Positions 33,997 to 42,682 of a stretch of 64,000 nt of DNA are shown one piece after another. Location of the stretch: NCBI GenBank assembly GCA_016928775.1, contig JAFGKD010000001.1, positions 62,001 through 126,000 of the forward strand, written 5' to 3'. Position 1 is the stretch's first letter, and every line of letters begins with the position of its first letter. The stretch comes from Candidatus Zhuqueibacterota bacterium (lineage in GTDB: Bacteria > Zhuqueibacterota > Zhuqueibacteria > Residuimicrobiales > Krinioviventaceae). The position numbers and the translations under genes were made by a program. The notes under the pieces are model-generated. The model was not told the origin of the DNA, ran no database searches, and saw only the letters and a program-made list of their open reading frames with translations.

Positions 33997-35472
33997 ATGA
34001 TCAAAACATCATTAGCAGAATTTGACAAAATGGCCAAATCCTTCCCGCTGGTGCCGGTGGCCGCAGAGATTTTAGGGGATCTCGATACACCTGTGACCAC
34101 CTTTCTCAAAACAACGCGCGGCAGATACCGGTTTCTGCTGGAAAGTGTCGAGAGCGAAACGCAGCGCGGCCGATATTCGATTATCGGTGATACACCTTTT
34201 TTGATCTTTAAAGCAAAAGGCCGCACTATCACCATTGAGAACAAAGTGCAAAATAGTTCGTGTACTATTCATGACAATCCGCTGCATGTTTTACAGAACA
34301 TTATTAAAAAATACACGGTTCAAAAAAGCGGCGATACGCCGTTTTACACGAACGGCTTTTTTGGCTATCTTGGCTATGATGCTGTTCGACATATCGAAGA
34401 CCTGCCGAATGAATCAGTAGATGATGTTGATCTTCCAGACATACACATGTTTATTCCACAAAAGATCATTGTATTTGATAGCTACAAACATACGATCAAT
34501 ATCATTTTTTATGCTCATTGCTCCGGCGATGTTGTGAAAACTTTTGCAAAGGCAACGAAAAAGCTAAAGGATATTGTCAGTGTCATTCGCGACCATTCAG
34601 CGCCCAATCCCAAAGGCACGTATGCGATGTCCAAAGACCGGATCGAGAGCAATCTATCGCGTAATGATTATGAAGGCATGGTCACAGAGGCGAAAAAGCA
34701 CATCAGACGCGGCGATGCCTTCCAGATTGTTCTTTCGCAGCGCTTAAAAGTCCCGACCGATGTACCGGCGTTTCAAATCTATCGCGGCCTCCGGGTGGTG
34801 AATCCATCACCCTATATGTTTTTCATGGATTTAGACGGTGTGGAGCTGCTTGGCTCTTCGCCGGAAACACTGGTCAAATTGCAGGATAACATTGTGACGG
34901 TCAAGCCCATCGCCGGCACGCGCAAACGCGGTGCAACGCCGGAAGAAGATCGGCAAAACATTCAAGAGCTCCTGGCCGATCCAAAGGAGCGCGCCGAGCA
35001 TACGATGCTCGTGGATCTCGGTCGTAATGATGTTGGACGCATCGCCAAATATGGTTCTGTCAAAGTGGATGATTTGATGGTGACAGAAAAATATTCGCAT
35101 GTCATTCACATTGTTTCGACTGTCTCGGGAGAATTGGCGTCGGATATGGATGTCATGGATGTCTTTAAAGCCTGTTTTCCGGCAGGTACGCTCACCGGTG
35201 CACCGAAGGTCAAGGCTATGGAAATCATCGAGCGTCTCGAACCCACAAAACGCGCCATTTACGGCGGTGCCGTCGGTTATATGACGTTTGGTGGGGATAT
35301 GGATGTATGCATTGCCATTCGTACCATATTCAAAAAGAACGGCATTGCCTACTTGCAAGCCGGTGCTGGCATCGTGGCCGATTCCGTGCCGGAGCATGAG
35401 TATCTCGAAACACTCAACAAAGCGAATGGTTTGCTCCGGGCCGTTGAATATGCAGAAGGAGGTTTAATATGA
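33997..35472 (+). CDS. trpE: Anthranilate synthase component I
   Basis: A 491-residue chorismate-utilising enzyme that makes anthranilate with ammonia from TrpG. The ATG at 33997 follows GGAG by 6 nt; longer frames would start inside the leader terminators. The tryptophan-feedback motif RFLLESVE is at residues ~45-52. The catalytic region includes FQIVLSQRL, SPSPYMFF, PIAGTRKRG, ELLADPKERAEH and AGIVADSVPEHEY. It is the first structural gene of the trp operon; its stop overlaps the trpG start. Confidence 0.97.
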   Translation: MIKTSLAEFDKMAKSFPLVPVAAEILGDLDTPVTTFLKTTRGRYRFLLESVESETQRGRYSIIGDTPFLIFKAKGRTITIENKVQNSSCTIHDNPLHVLQNIIKKYTVQKSGDTPFYTNGFFGYLGYDAVRHIEDLPNESVDDVDLPDIHMFIPQKIIVFDSYKHTINIIFYAHCSGDVVKTFAKATKKLKDIVSVIRDHSAPNPKGTYAMSKDRIESNLSRNDYEGMVTEAKKHIRRGDAFQIVLSQRLKVPTDVPAFQIYRGLRVVNPSPYMFFMDLDGVELLGSSPETLVKLQDNIVTVKPIAGTRKRGATPEEDRQNIQELLADPKERAEHTMLVDLGRNDVGRIAKYGSVKVDDLMVTEKYSHVIHIVSTVSGELASDMDVMDVFKACFPAGTLTGAPKVKAMEIIERLEPTKRAIYGGAVGYMTFGGDMDVCIAIRTIFKKNGIAYLQAGAGIVADSVPEHEYLETLNKANGLLRAVEYAEGGLI

Positions 35473-36050
35473 TTGTGGTTATCGATAACTATGATTCTTT
35501 TACCTATAACCTGGTGCACTATGTGGGGTGCCTTGGCGCCGAGGTTGTGGTACGGCGAAATGATCGTACAACCGTCGCCGAGTTGGCAAGCTTCTTTCCC
35601 GATCGAATTATTATCTCGCCGGGCCCGGGCTATCCGGACGAAGCCGGTTTGTCCATGGAAATAATCGACTATTTTAAGGATAAATGCCCGGTTCTTGGCG
35701 TCTGTCTGGGGCATCAATCCATCGGCCAGGTATTTGGTGGGCGAGTCGCCCAGGCAGGTGAGCTGGTGCATGGCAAAGAATCATTCGTCACGCATGACGG
35801 AAAAACCATTTTTCGAGACATACCCAATCCGTTTAAAGCGGGACGATATCATTCATTGGTCGTCGAGCGCGACAATTTGCCGGATTGTTTGATGATCACT
35901 GCACAAGTGGACAGCGGACTCATCATGGGGCTACGTCATAAAGTTTATCCGGTGGAAGGCGTACAGTTTCACCCCGAATCGATATTGACCGAGGCTGGTC
36001 AACAAATCATTGATAATTTTTTAAAATATGGAGAAGAAGATGATTCGTGA
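35469..36050 (+). CDS. trpG: Anthranilate synthase component II (glutamine amidotransferase)
   Basis: A 193-residue class I amidotransferase. The nucleophile is in GVCLGHQSIG and the catalytic His/Glu in VQFHPESILTE. IDNYDSFTYNLVHY is the typical start. It is not fused to TrpD, unlike in some enterics. The 3' end overlaps trpD by 11 nt. Confidence 0.97.
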   Translation: MIVVIDNYDSFTYNLVHYVGCLGAEVVVRRNDRTTVAELASFFPDRIIISPGPGYPDEAGLSMEIIDYFKDKCPVLGVCLGHQSIGQVFGGRVAQAGELVHGKESFVTHDGKTIFRDIPNPFKAGRYHSLVVERDNLPDCLMITAQVDSGLIMGLRHKVYPVEGVQFHPESILTEAGQQIIDNFLKYGEEDDS

Positions 36051-37053
36051 AACATTAGAGTATGTCAGTCAGGGATTCGATCTGACGCAGGCACAGGCTC
36101 ATAAGACCATGCTGGACATAATGAACGGCGAATGGACGCCGTCGCAGATCGCCGGATTTACAATGGCATTGAAAATAAAAGGGGAGACCGTCGATGAAAT
36201 TTCCGGTTTTGTCACAGCCATGCGCGACAAAGCGAGCAGCATTGCCGCACCAGCCGGTGCCATCGATGTGGTCGGCACCGGGGGAGATGGCCTGCACACG
36301 GTGAACATCTCGACCGCAGCGGCGTTGGTGACGGCCGCAGCGGGAGTGCCGGTGGCAAAACATGGCAATCGCTCCGTATCCAGCAGGACCGGCAGCGCAG
36401 ATGTTCTGTCAAGCCTCGGCGTCAAAATTGATTTGACCCCGGAACAGGCTGAAAAGTGCCTGGAGGAGATCGGTTTTGTTTTTCTCTTTGCCCCCATTTA
36501 TCATGCTTCTATGAAATATGCTGTTGTGCCGAGGAAAGAGATGGGTATTCGCACAGTTTTTAATATCCTCGGTCCCATGTGCAATCCGGCTTTGGTAAAA
36601 AATCAGCTTGTTGGCGCTTTTACTGGCGAGGCTGCAGAAAAGATGGTGCACGTACTCAAACGAACGGGCAGTGAGCACAGTCTTGTTGTCCACAGCGCTG
36701 ATGGCATGGACGAAATCTCTCTGAGCAGCGAAACGCAGGTCTATGAGCTCAAAGACAGTCATATTCAGAGTTATGAAATAGCGCCGGAAAAGTTTGGCTA
36801 CGAGCGCGTCGATATTGCCGCTATTACAGGCGGTGAATCGAGCGAAAACGCCGAGATATTGAAAAAACTGTTCGCCGGCGCAGATGGGCCGGTCGCTAAA
36901 ATCACGTGCATGAATGCCGGAGCGGCGCTCTATGTTGCTGGCAAAACGGATTCGTTGCAGGAAGGAGCGGCCCTGGCGCAAGATGTATTGTCCTCCGGCA
37001 TTGTGAAAGAGCAACTGCAGCGCTTGATTGATTTTACACATTCGGTGAATTGA
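36040..37053 (+). CDS. trpD: Anthranilate phosphoribosyltransferase
   Basis: A 337-residue enzyme that transfers phosphoribose from PRPP to anthranilate. The PRPP-binding motif VVGTGGDGLHTVNISTAAA and KHGNRSVSSRTGSADVL are intact. The start at 36040 (MIRETLEY) has GGAGAAG upstream; an in-frame ATG at 36028 is an alternative. It overlaps trpG by 11 nt. Confidence 0.96.
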   Translation: MIRETLEYVSQGFDLTQAQAHKTMLDIMNGEWTPSQIAGFTMALKIKGETVDEISGFVTAMRDKASSIAAPAGAIDVVGTGGDGLHTVNISTAAALVTAAAGVPVAKHGNRSVSSRTGSADVLSSLGVKIDLTPEQAEKCLEEIGFVFLFAPIYHASMKYAVVPRKEMGIRTVFNILGPMCNPALVKNQLVGAFTGEAAEKMVHVLKRTGSEHSLVVHSADGMDEISLSSETQVYELKDSHIQSYEIAPEKFGYERVDIAAITGGESSENAEILKKLFAGADGPVAKITCMNAGAALYVAGKTDSLQEGAALAQDVLSSGIVKEQLQRLIDFTHSVN

Positions 37054-37055
37054 GC

Positions 37056-37835
37056 ATGATGATACTGGATAAAATAGTCGAAAATACAAAAAACCAAGTG
37101 GCGCGGCGAAAATCAAAAGTGCCACGGCTCGCTATCCGCCAGGCTGCTGAATCCATCAGCGAGCATCGAGCTAATTTCTGCAATACACTCAAGCAGCCAG
37201 GCATCAATATCATTGCGGAAGTGAAGAAAGCATCACCGAGCAAAGGGGTGCTGTGCCACGAATTTGATCCCGTATCAATCGCAAGGGAATACGCCAAAGG
37301 TGGTGCAGCCGCACTTTCGGTGCTGACAGATGAATCATTCTTCCAGGGTCATTTAAATTTTTTAGATGACATCGCTGCTCATGTAGACAAACCCTTGCTT
37401 CGCAAAGACTTTGTCATTGACGAATATCAAATTTATGAAGCCAGGCTGCATCGAGCCAGTGCCGTTTTATTATTAGCTGTTCTGCTTGACAGCGTGCAGT
37501 TGTCGGAATTCCTGGTGCTCAGTGGGAGCCTCGGTTTGGATGCGCTGGTTGAAGTACACAACGATCAAGAGCTTGAGAAAGTGCTGCAAACAAACGCGAT
37601 GATCATCGGCGTGAATAATCGCGATCTGGCAACTTTTACGCTGAGCTTGCAAACAAGCCTTGAGCTGGCACAAAAAATTCCTGACGATAAACTCAAAGTC
37701 AGCGAAAGCGGCATTAACACCTCGGAGGACATCAAGTTGCTGAGAGCAGCCGGATTTCATGCATTTTTGATCGGCGAATCGTTGATGAAACAGGCTGATC
37801 GAATTACGGCATTGAGAGCATTGCGGGGTGCATGA
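37056..37835 (+). CDS. trpC: Indole-3-glycerol phosphate synthase
   Basis: A 259-residue TIM-barrel enzyme. Active-site segments IIAEVKKASPSKG, LLRKDFVIDEYQIYEAR, DALVEVHNDQEL, GVNNRDLATF and VSESGINTSEDI are all present. An ATG pair at 37056 and 37059 lies just after the trpD stop; 37056 is chosen. It is separate from trpF, and the stop overlaps the trpF start (ATGATG). Confidence 0.96.
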   Translation: MMILDKIVENTKNQVARRKSKVPRLAIRQAAESISEHRANFCNTLKQPGINIIAEVKKASPSKGVLCHEFDPVSIAREYAKGGAAALSVLTDESFFQGHLNFLDDIAAHVDKPLLRKDFVIDEYQIYEARLHRASAVLLLAVLLDSVQLSEFLVLSGSLGLDALVEVHNDQELEKVLQTNAMIIGVNNRDLATFTLSLQTSLELAQKIPDDKLKVSESGINTSEDIKLLRAAGFHAFLIGESLMKQADRITALRALRGA

Positions 37836-38446
37836 TGTTTGTCAAAGTATGTGGTATGAGACGACAAGAGGATATAAATGTGGCTGTCGCATGCGGAGCG
37901 GCAGCGGTTGGTTTTATCTTCGCCAATAGCCCGCGGCAGGTGCGACCTGAGCAGGTTGAAAAACTTGCCGAGGGTGTGCCTGTGCTCAAAGTTGGCGTTT
38001 TTGTCAATGAAGATTTGCAACGTGTGCGTGAGATTCGCCACCGCTGTCATCTCGATATTGTACAACTGCACGGCGATGAATCGCCCGATTATTGTGAACG
38101 ATTGGGTGGACGACTATTCAAAGCCATTCGACTGAAAGAGGTGGCGATGACGAGACTTTTTGATGATTATCCGCCCGATATAAAAATTCTGCTTGACGCG
38201 TATGTTTATAGCCGACCGGGCGGTACCGGGCGACAAATTGATTTTTATCTTCTCGATCATATACATGATTTTACGCGCATTATTATTGCGGGAGGGATCG
38301 GGCCGGACAACGCAGTTGAAATTTTCAAGCGCTATCATCCTTTTGGCATCGATGTGAACTCGAGAGTTGAGGATGCACCTGGAATCAAAAACCATGAAAA
38401 AATTTTAGAGCTGTTCCAAAAATTAAAGATCATCCGGAAGGAATAA
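37832..38446 (+). CDS. trpF: Phosphoribosylanthranilate isomerase
   Basis: A 204-residue TIM-barrel enzyme. VKVCGMRRQEDI holds the catalytic Cys; IVQLHGDESPDYC holds the conserved QLHG; LLDAYVYSRPGGTGRQIDF supplies the Asp with the G-G-T-G loop; IIAGGIGPDNA and GIDVNSRVEDAPGIKNHEKI end the barrel. In the common form the latter reads DVSSGVE; here it reads DVNSRVE, a mild deviation. Confidence 0.96.
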   Translation: MMFVKVCGMRRQEDINVAVACGAAAVGFIFANSPRQVRPEQVEKLAEGVPVLKVGVFVNEDLQRVREIRHRCHLDIVQLHGDESPDYCERLGGRLFKAIRLKEVAMTRLFDDYPPDIKILLDAYVYSRPGGTGRQIDFYLLDHIHDFTRIIIAGGIGPDNAVEIFKRYHPFGIDVNSRVEDAPGIKNHEKILELFQKLKIIRKE

Positions 38447-38449
38447 TGT

Positions 38450-39625
38450 ATGCGAAAAAAAGGCTATTTTGGTCAATTCGGCGGTCAATTTGTCCCCGAG
38501 CTGCTCATGCCCGCCTTGTACGAGCTGGAGGAAGGATTTAATACGATCGGTCAATCGCCGGAGTTTAAAGATGAACTCACCGATCTGCTGCACAACTATG
38601 CCGGTCGTCCGACGCCGCTCTACTTTGCGAAACGTTTGACGGAAAAAACAGGCGGCGCAAAAATAGTATTAAAACGTGAAGATCTCAATCACACGGGCTC
38701 GCACAAGCTCAATAATTGTCTTGGACAGGTTTTGCTTGCCCACAAGATGGGTAAAAAAAATATCATTGCCGAGACTGGCGCAGGGCAGCATGGTGTCGCC
38801 ACAGCAACAGTCTGCGCCTTGATGGGACTGAATTGTCAAGTTTATATGGGCGTTGAAGATATAAAACGCCAGCAGCTCAACGTTCTGCGCATGCGACTCC
38901 TTGGCGCCGAGGTGACGCCCGTGACGTCCGGTACGCAAACCCTCAAGGATGCCACCAGCGAAGCCATGCGCGCGTGGATATCCACCGTCAAACATACCCA
39001 GTACGTTCTCGGCTCGGTCGTTGGTCCGCATCCGTTTCCGCTGATGGTGCGCGAGTTTCAATCCATCATCGGCAGGGAGGTTCGCGAACAAATCACCCGC
39101 TTCGGTCTTGACGAACCGGACGTGATTGTCGCCTGCGTTGGCGGCGGCTCGAATGCAATTGGCATTTTTTTTCCCTTTTTCCATTCGAATGCGGAACTTG
39201 TGGGAGTGGAAGCCGGCGGATATAGTGAGAGAATCGGCGACAACGCTGCCTCTATTAATTATGGAAAAGTTGGTGTTTTTCACGGTGAAAAGAGTTATTT
39301 TCTGCAGGATGAAAATGGCCAGATAATTCCAGCACATTCTGTTGCCGCAGGACTCGATTATCCCGGTGTTGGACCCGAGCATGCCTATTATGCGGAGTCA
39401 GGTCGAGCATCATACGTCACAGTGACCGATGCTGAAGCAATAGCAGCGTTCAAGTTGTTGTCGCACACCGAAGGCATCATTCCGGCGCTGGAAAGTGCAC
39501 ATGCTGTGGCCCATGCGGTCAAAATCGCTGCAGACATGCAGAAAGAAAAGATGGTGCTCATCAATTTATCAGGGCGGGGCGACAAGGATAGCCAATCCCT
39601 GCAAACCGAGGAGGGGCGAGCATGA
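38450..39625 (+). CDS. trpB: Tryptophan synthase beta chain
   Basis: A 391-residue PLP enzyme of the TrpB1 type. It begins [21 protein letters not shown] (from residue 3), has the PLP lysine in [11 protein letters not shown] and the phosphate loop [15 protein letters not shown] lies 7 nt before the ATG. Condenses indole with serine; partner of the overlapping trpA. Confidence 0.97.
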   Translation: MRKKGYFGQFGGQFVPELLMPALYELEEGFNTIGQSPEFKDELTDLLHNYAGRPTPLYFAKRLTEKTGGAKIVLKREDLNHTGSHKLNNCLGQVLLAHKMGKKNIIAETGAGQHGVATATVCALMGLNCQVYMGVEDIKRQQLNVLRMRLLGAEVTPVTSGTQTLKDATSEAMRAWISTVKHTQYVLGSVVGPHPFPLMVREFQSIIGREVREQITRFGLDEPDVIVACVGGGSNAIGIFFPFFHSNAELVGVEAGGYSERIGDNAASINYGKVGVFHGEKSYFLQDENGQIIPAHSVAAGLDYPGVGPEHAYYAESGRASYVTVTDAEAIAAFKLLSHTEGIIPALESAHAVAHAVKIAADMQKEKMVLINLSGRGDKDSQSLQTEEGRA

Positions 39626-40449
39626 ATCGATTGGAGAAACACCTGCGTGAGGTAAAATTGCGCGATGAAAAGGCAGCAATCTTTTTTATCACTGCCGGTG
39701 ATCCGTCGCTAAAGGAGACATTTAACATTATGTTACATCTGGCGGAAAATGGCGCGGATTGTATCGAGCTCGGCATGCCATTTTCTGATCCGATTGCGGA
39801 CGGGCCGGTCATTCAACGATCCACCTTGAGAGCGCTCAAACAAAACGTCAGACTCGAAGATATTTTAAAGCTGGTGCAACAATTTCGTAAAAAATCACCT
39901 GCGCCGGTTGTTGTGATGGGATATTATAATCCAATTATCCGCTATGGTGTTGACCGGTTTATTCAGGATTGTGTCTCCTCCGGCATCGACGGCTTGATCA
40001 TTGCAGATTTGCCCTACGAAGAGGGTGAAGATATCGAAAAAATCTGCAAAGAGAATAACACCAGTTTGATATACCTGCTGGCACCTGATATCGATCCGAA
40101 GCGCACTCGCGCTATTGTTCGAGCCTCATCAGGCTTTATCTATTGTGTAGCGCACTATAGTACCACTGGCACTCACAAACAAAATGATGATAAAGTGCTG
40201 CCGCAAACAATAAAATCGCTGCAGGACATGACCGATTTGAGCGTTGCATTAGGATTTGGCATCTCGTCGCTGGAAAAGGCCAAAGAGCTGAGCCGTTTGG
40301 CTGATGGAATCATTATTGGCAGTTGGCTTATTCAAGAGCTCGAAAGCGCAACCGACAAAGCCGAATGCGCCGCCAATTTCGTCAACAATGTAAAGGCGGC
40401 GATAAATAATCATCGGGGCAAATTATTTTCCGTAAAAAGAGAATGCTGA
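39622..40449 (+). CDS. trpA: Tryptophan synthase alpha chain
   Basis: A 275-residue TIM-barrel protein that cleaves indole-3-glycerol phosphate. The catalytic Glu and Asp are in [30 protein letters not shown] is the flexible loop region. A conserved C-terminal GFGISS and IIGSWLI are present. It overlaps the trpB stop by 4 nt and is the last gene of the trp operon. Confidence 0.97.
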   Translation: MNRLEKHLREVKLRDEKAAIFFITAGDPSLKETFNIMLHLAENGADCIELGMPFSDPIADGPVIQRSTLRALKQNVRLEDILKLVQQFRKKSPAPVVVMGYYNPIIRYGVDRFIQDCVSSGIDGLIIADLPYEEGEDIEKICKENNTSLIYLLAPDIDPKRTRAIVRASSGFIYCVAHYSTTGTHKQNDDKVLPQTIKSLQDMTDLSVALGFGISSLEKAKELSRLADGIIIGSWLIQELESATDKAECAANFVNNVKAAINNHRGKLFSVKREC

Positions 40450-40570
40450 TGGTATGTATTGTTTTAGAAAAGAGCAGTATGGAAGCTCTAATTATATCGC
40501 ATTGGCAAACGGGGCTTCAATTGTGCTTCTGTCGCACGGGCAACTGGCTAATTAAAATGCTTTGAGAGTG

Positions 40571-42472
40571 ATGACTAATCTGAAGAGTTTACGAAATATG
40601 ATAATCAAAGCGGATCGAGTGCTTGTTTTCTTTTTTATTTTTGTTTGTTGGTCAAGGTCATTCGCTCTCGAGGCTAAAATATTGGCAAGCGATGGTGCGG
40701 CGAGGCATCGCTTTGGCTTTTCTGTTGAAATTGACAGCACAAGGCTTTTTGTTGGTGCGCCGGGAATGTTGTCGGATGGGGACTTTAGAGGGGCGGTCTA
40801 TATTTACGAATTTTCGCAAAACGAGCTCGAATGGATTGAAGTCCAGAAATTGGACATCAATGATGAGGAGCTTAACCTTTTTGGTGCTTCAATTGCACAA
40901 AGTGACAGTTTTCTTATTGTGGGCGTGAGGGGAGATAGTCTGAAGAATCCATTTGGCGGCGCCGCTTTCCTTTATCGACAAAAACCGGATCATTCATGGG
41001 AGCTTGTACAACAACTCTTCACGCCTCTCTTCAAACCGACGGATATGTTTGGTTTTTCAGTCGCTATTGATGGTAACTATGCTGCCGTTGGCGCTCCACG
41101 AGGTGGTGGTCGTTTACCCTTGTCGGGTTCCGTCTATATCTACCATTTTACCGAAAATGCATGGATATTGGATGCCAAGCTCGTCGCGACTGCAGGTCTT
41201 CCCATTGATGGTTTTGGCTCTTCTGTTTCACTTGCAGGAAACCGGCTGATTGTCGGTGCATCCGGAGTGGATGGTGATGAATTTGGTCTGCCACAAAAAC
41301 AACAGAGGAGCGGCAATGCTTACATTTTCGAACGAGACGAACAGGGCTGGCATCAAGTCGCGCAATTGACGCCATTGGATGGTAATGCCGGCAATATGTT
41401 CGGCCGCACCGTGGTCATTGATGGAGACTATGCTGCGGTGGGGGCTGTTAAGGATGATGTGCTCGATTTTGATGATGGCTCTGTTTATGTCTATAAAAGA
41501 GACGATAGCGGCTGGAATCAAGAGATAAAACTCACCGCACTGGATGCGGATTCCGGCGACCATTTTGGTGCTGCCCTGGATTTGGAGCAAAATTACCTCG
41601 TCGTTGGTGCACCCGGCGTGAACGGATTGGGGCAAAATTCCGGCGCAGTCTATTCGTTCCTGCGCACAGAAGAGGGATGGAGCCAACGCGCCAAAAAAAT
41701 GCCCTACGACGCAGCAGCGGGCGACTTTTTTGGCGCAGCAATTGGGGTGTCGGAGGAATTGTCGATTATCGGTGCTCCCCACAAAAAAGTGGAAGAAAAA
41801 AATAGTCAAGGCGTCGCTTATGTTTATGACAACATTGCTGACCTCGCCTTGCCGGTTGAATTGGCGTCTTTTACGGCAACTTGTGTCGAGACCGGCGTGC
41901 GGCTCACCTGGTTGACCCAGAGCGAAAAAGATAATCTGGGTTTTATCCTCGAACGTCAGGAGAGCGCCAGGGCCTGGGAGGTCATCGCGTCGTATCAAAC
42001 ACATGAAAAGCTGCGCGGGCAGGGATTTTCAACCATGCCGACTTTTTATGAATTTTTAGATGACAGCGTGCAGACAAATCGGACCTATCATTATCGATTG
42101 GCAGATGTCAATATGAATGGCACGATTACCTATCATGAACCTATTACTATTACGATTTCGGCCGCGGTCACTTTTGCTGAATCTTCCATGCCAGGTGAAT
42201 TCAAACTTTATCCAGCTTTTCCAAATCCGTTTAATCCACAAACAATGTTGCGATACAATGTTCCGTATAATACGCATGTGCACATTGCGGTATATGATAT
42301 GACAGGTCGGCGCGTTCGAACGCTGTTGTCGCAGCAGCAAAATGCCGGTTTTCACTCTGTTATGTGGGAAGGAACAGATGAAGCAGGCGAACTATTGAGC
42401 AGCGGTGTATACATTATTCAATGCCACATCGAGACGATCGTGCGTACGCAAAAAGTTTTGCTGCTGCACTAA
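40571..42472 (+). CDS. Secreted FG-GAP beta-propeller protein with C-terminal sorting domain
   Basis: A protein of about 633 residues (a start at 40598 is also possible). A signal peptide (VLVFFFIFVCWSRSFA) is followed by seven repeats with the pattern FGxxVxIDGxYxxVGAPG, which should form a seven-bladed propeller. Next comes a fibronectin-like segment (LPVELASFTATCVETGVRLTW). The last ~85 residues are a Por-type sorting domain (YPAFPNPFNPQTMLRYNV ... VLLLH). It is probably a surface adhesion or binding protein; the ligand is unknown. It lies 121 nt after trpA, outside that operon in function. Confidence 0.85.
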   Translation: MTNLKSLRNMIIKADRVLVFFFIFVCWSRSFALEAKILASDGAARHRFGFSVEIDSTRLFVGAPGMLSDGDFRGAVYIYEFSQNELEWIEVQKLDINDEELNLFGASIAQSDSFLIVGVRGDSLKNPFGGAAFLYRQKPDHSWELVQQLFTPLFKPTDMFGFSVAIDGNYAAVGAPRGGGRLPLSGSVYIYHFTENAWILDAKLVATAGLPIDGFGSSVSLAGNRLIVGASGVDGDEFGLPQKQQRSGNAYIFERDEQGWHQVAQLTPLDGNAGNMFGRTVVIDGDYAAVGAVKDDVLDFDDGSVYVYKRDDSGWNQEIKLTALDADSGDHFGAALDLEQNYLVVGAPGVNGLGQNSGAVYSFLRTEEGWSQRAKKMPYDAAAGDFFGAAIGVSEELSIIGAPHKKVEEKNSQGVAYVYDNIADLALPVELASFTATCVETGVRLTWLTQSEKDNLGFILERQESARAWEVIASYQTHEKLRGQGFSTMPTFYEFLDDSVQTNRTYHYRLADVNMNGTITYHEPITITISAAVTFAESSMPGEFKLYPAFPNPFNPQTMLRYNVPYNTHVHIAVYDMTGRRVRTLLSQQQNAGFHSVMWEGTDEAGELLSSGVYIIQCHIETIVRTQKVLLLH

Positions 42473-42597
42473 TATTTTCCTCCATTTCGCTGAATCTCTA
42501 AAATCCAAATTGTACCATCTTTATGTTTTTTGCTTTTTCCAGTAGACGATCAAGGAAAAGAATTGCTCGTTACTGACGATATAAGCATCAATAACGC

Positions 42598-42626
42598 TTG
42601 CACAAAAGGCAAATAAAACGTATCAT
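42598..42626 (+). promoter_or_regulatory. Promoter of the GH43 gene
   Basis: TTGCAC (42598-42603), 17 nt, TATCAT (42621-42626). The gene start is 57 nt downstream. The -10 element and its flanks (CGTATCATTG) recur before the sugar transporter at 46642-46651. Confidence 0.6.
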
Positions 42627-42682
42627 TGAAAAGCATACTTTTAAAAGTGTCCGATAGTGAATGCAGTGAAAGGATTGGACCG

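Noticed and set aside
36409-37125. 238-codon minus-strand frame opposite trpD
   Set aside because: It is antisense to a well-supported gene and its translation has no recognisable domain.
38669-39382. 237-codon minus-strand frame opposite trpB
   Set aside because: Antisense shadow of trpB with no ribosome site or protein-like pattern.
41228-42004. 258-codon minus-strand frame opposite the FG-GAP gene
   Set aside because: Shadow of the repeat-rich propeller gene, without family motifs.
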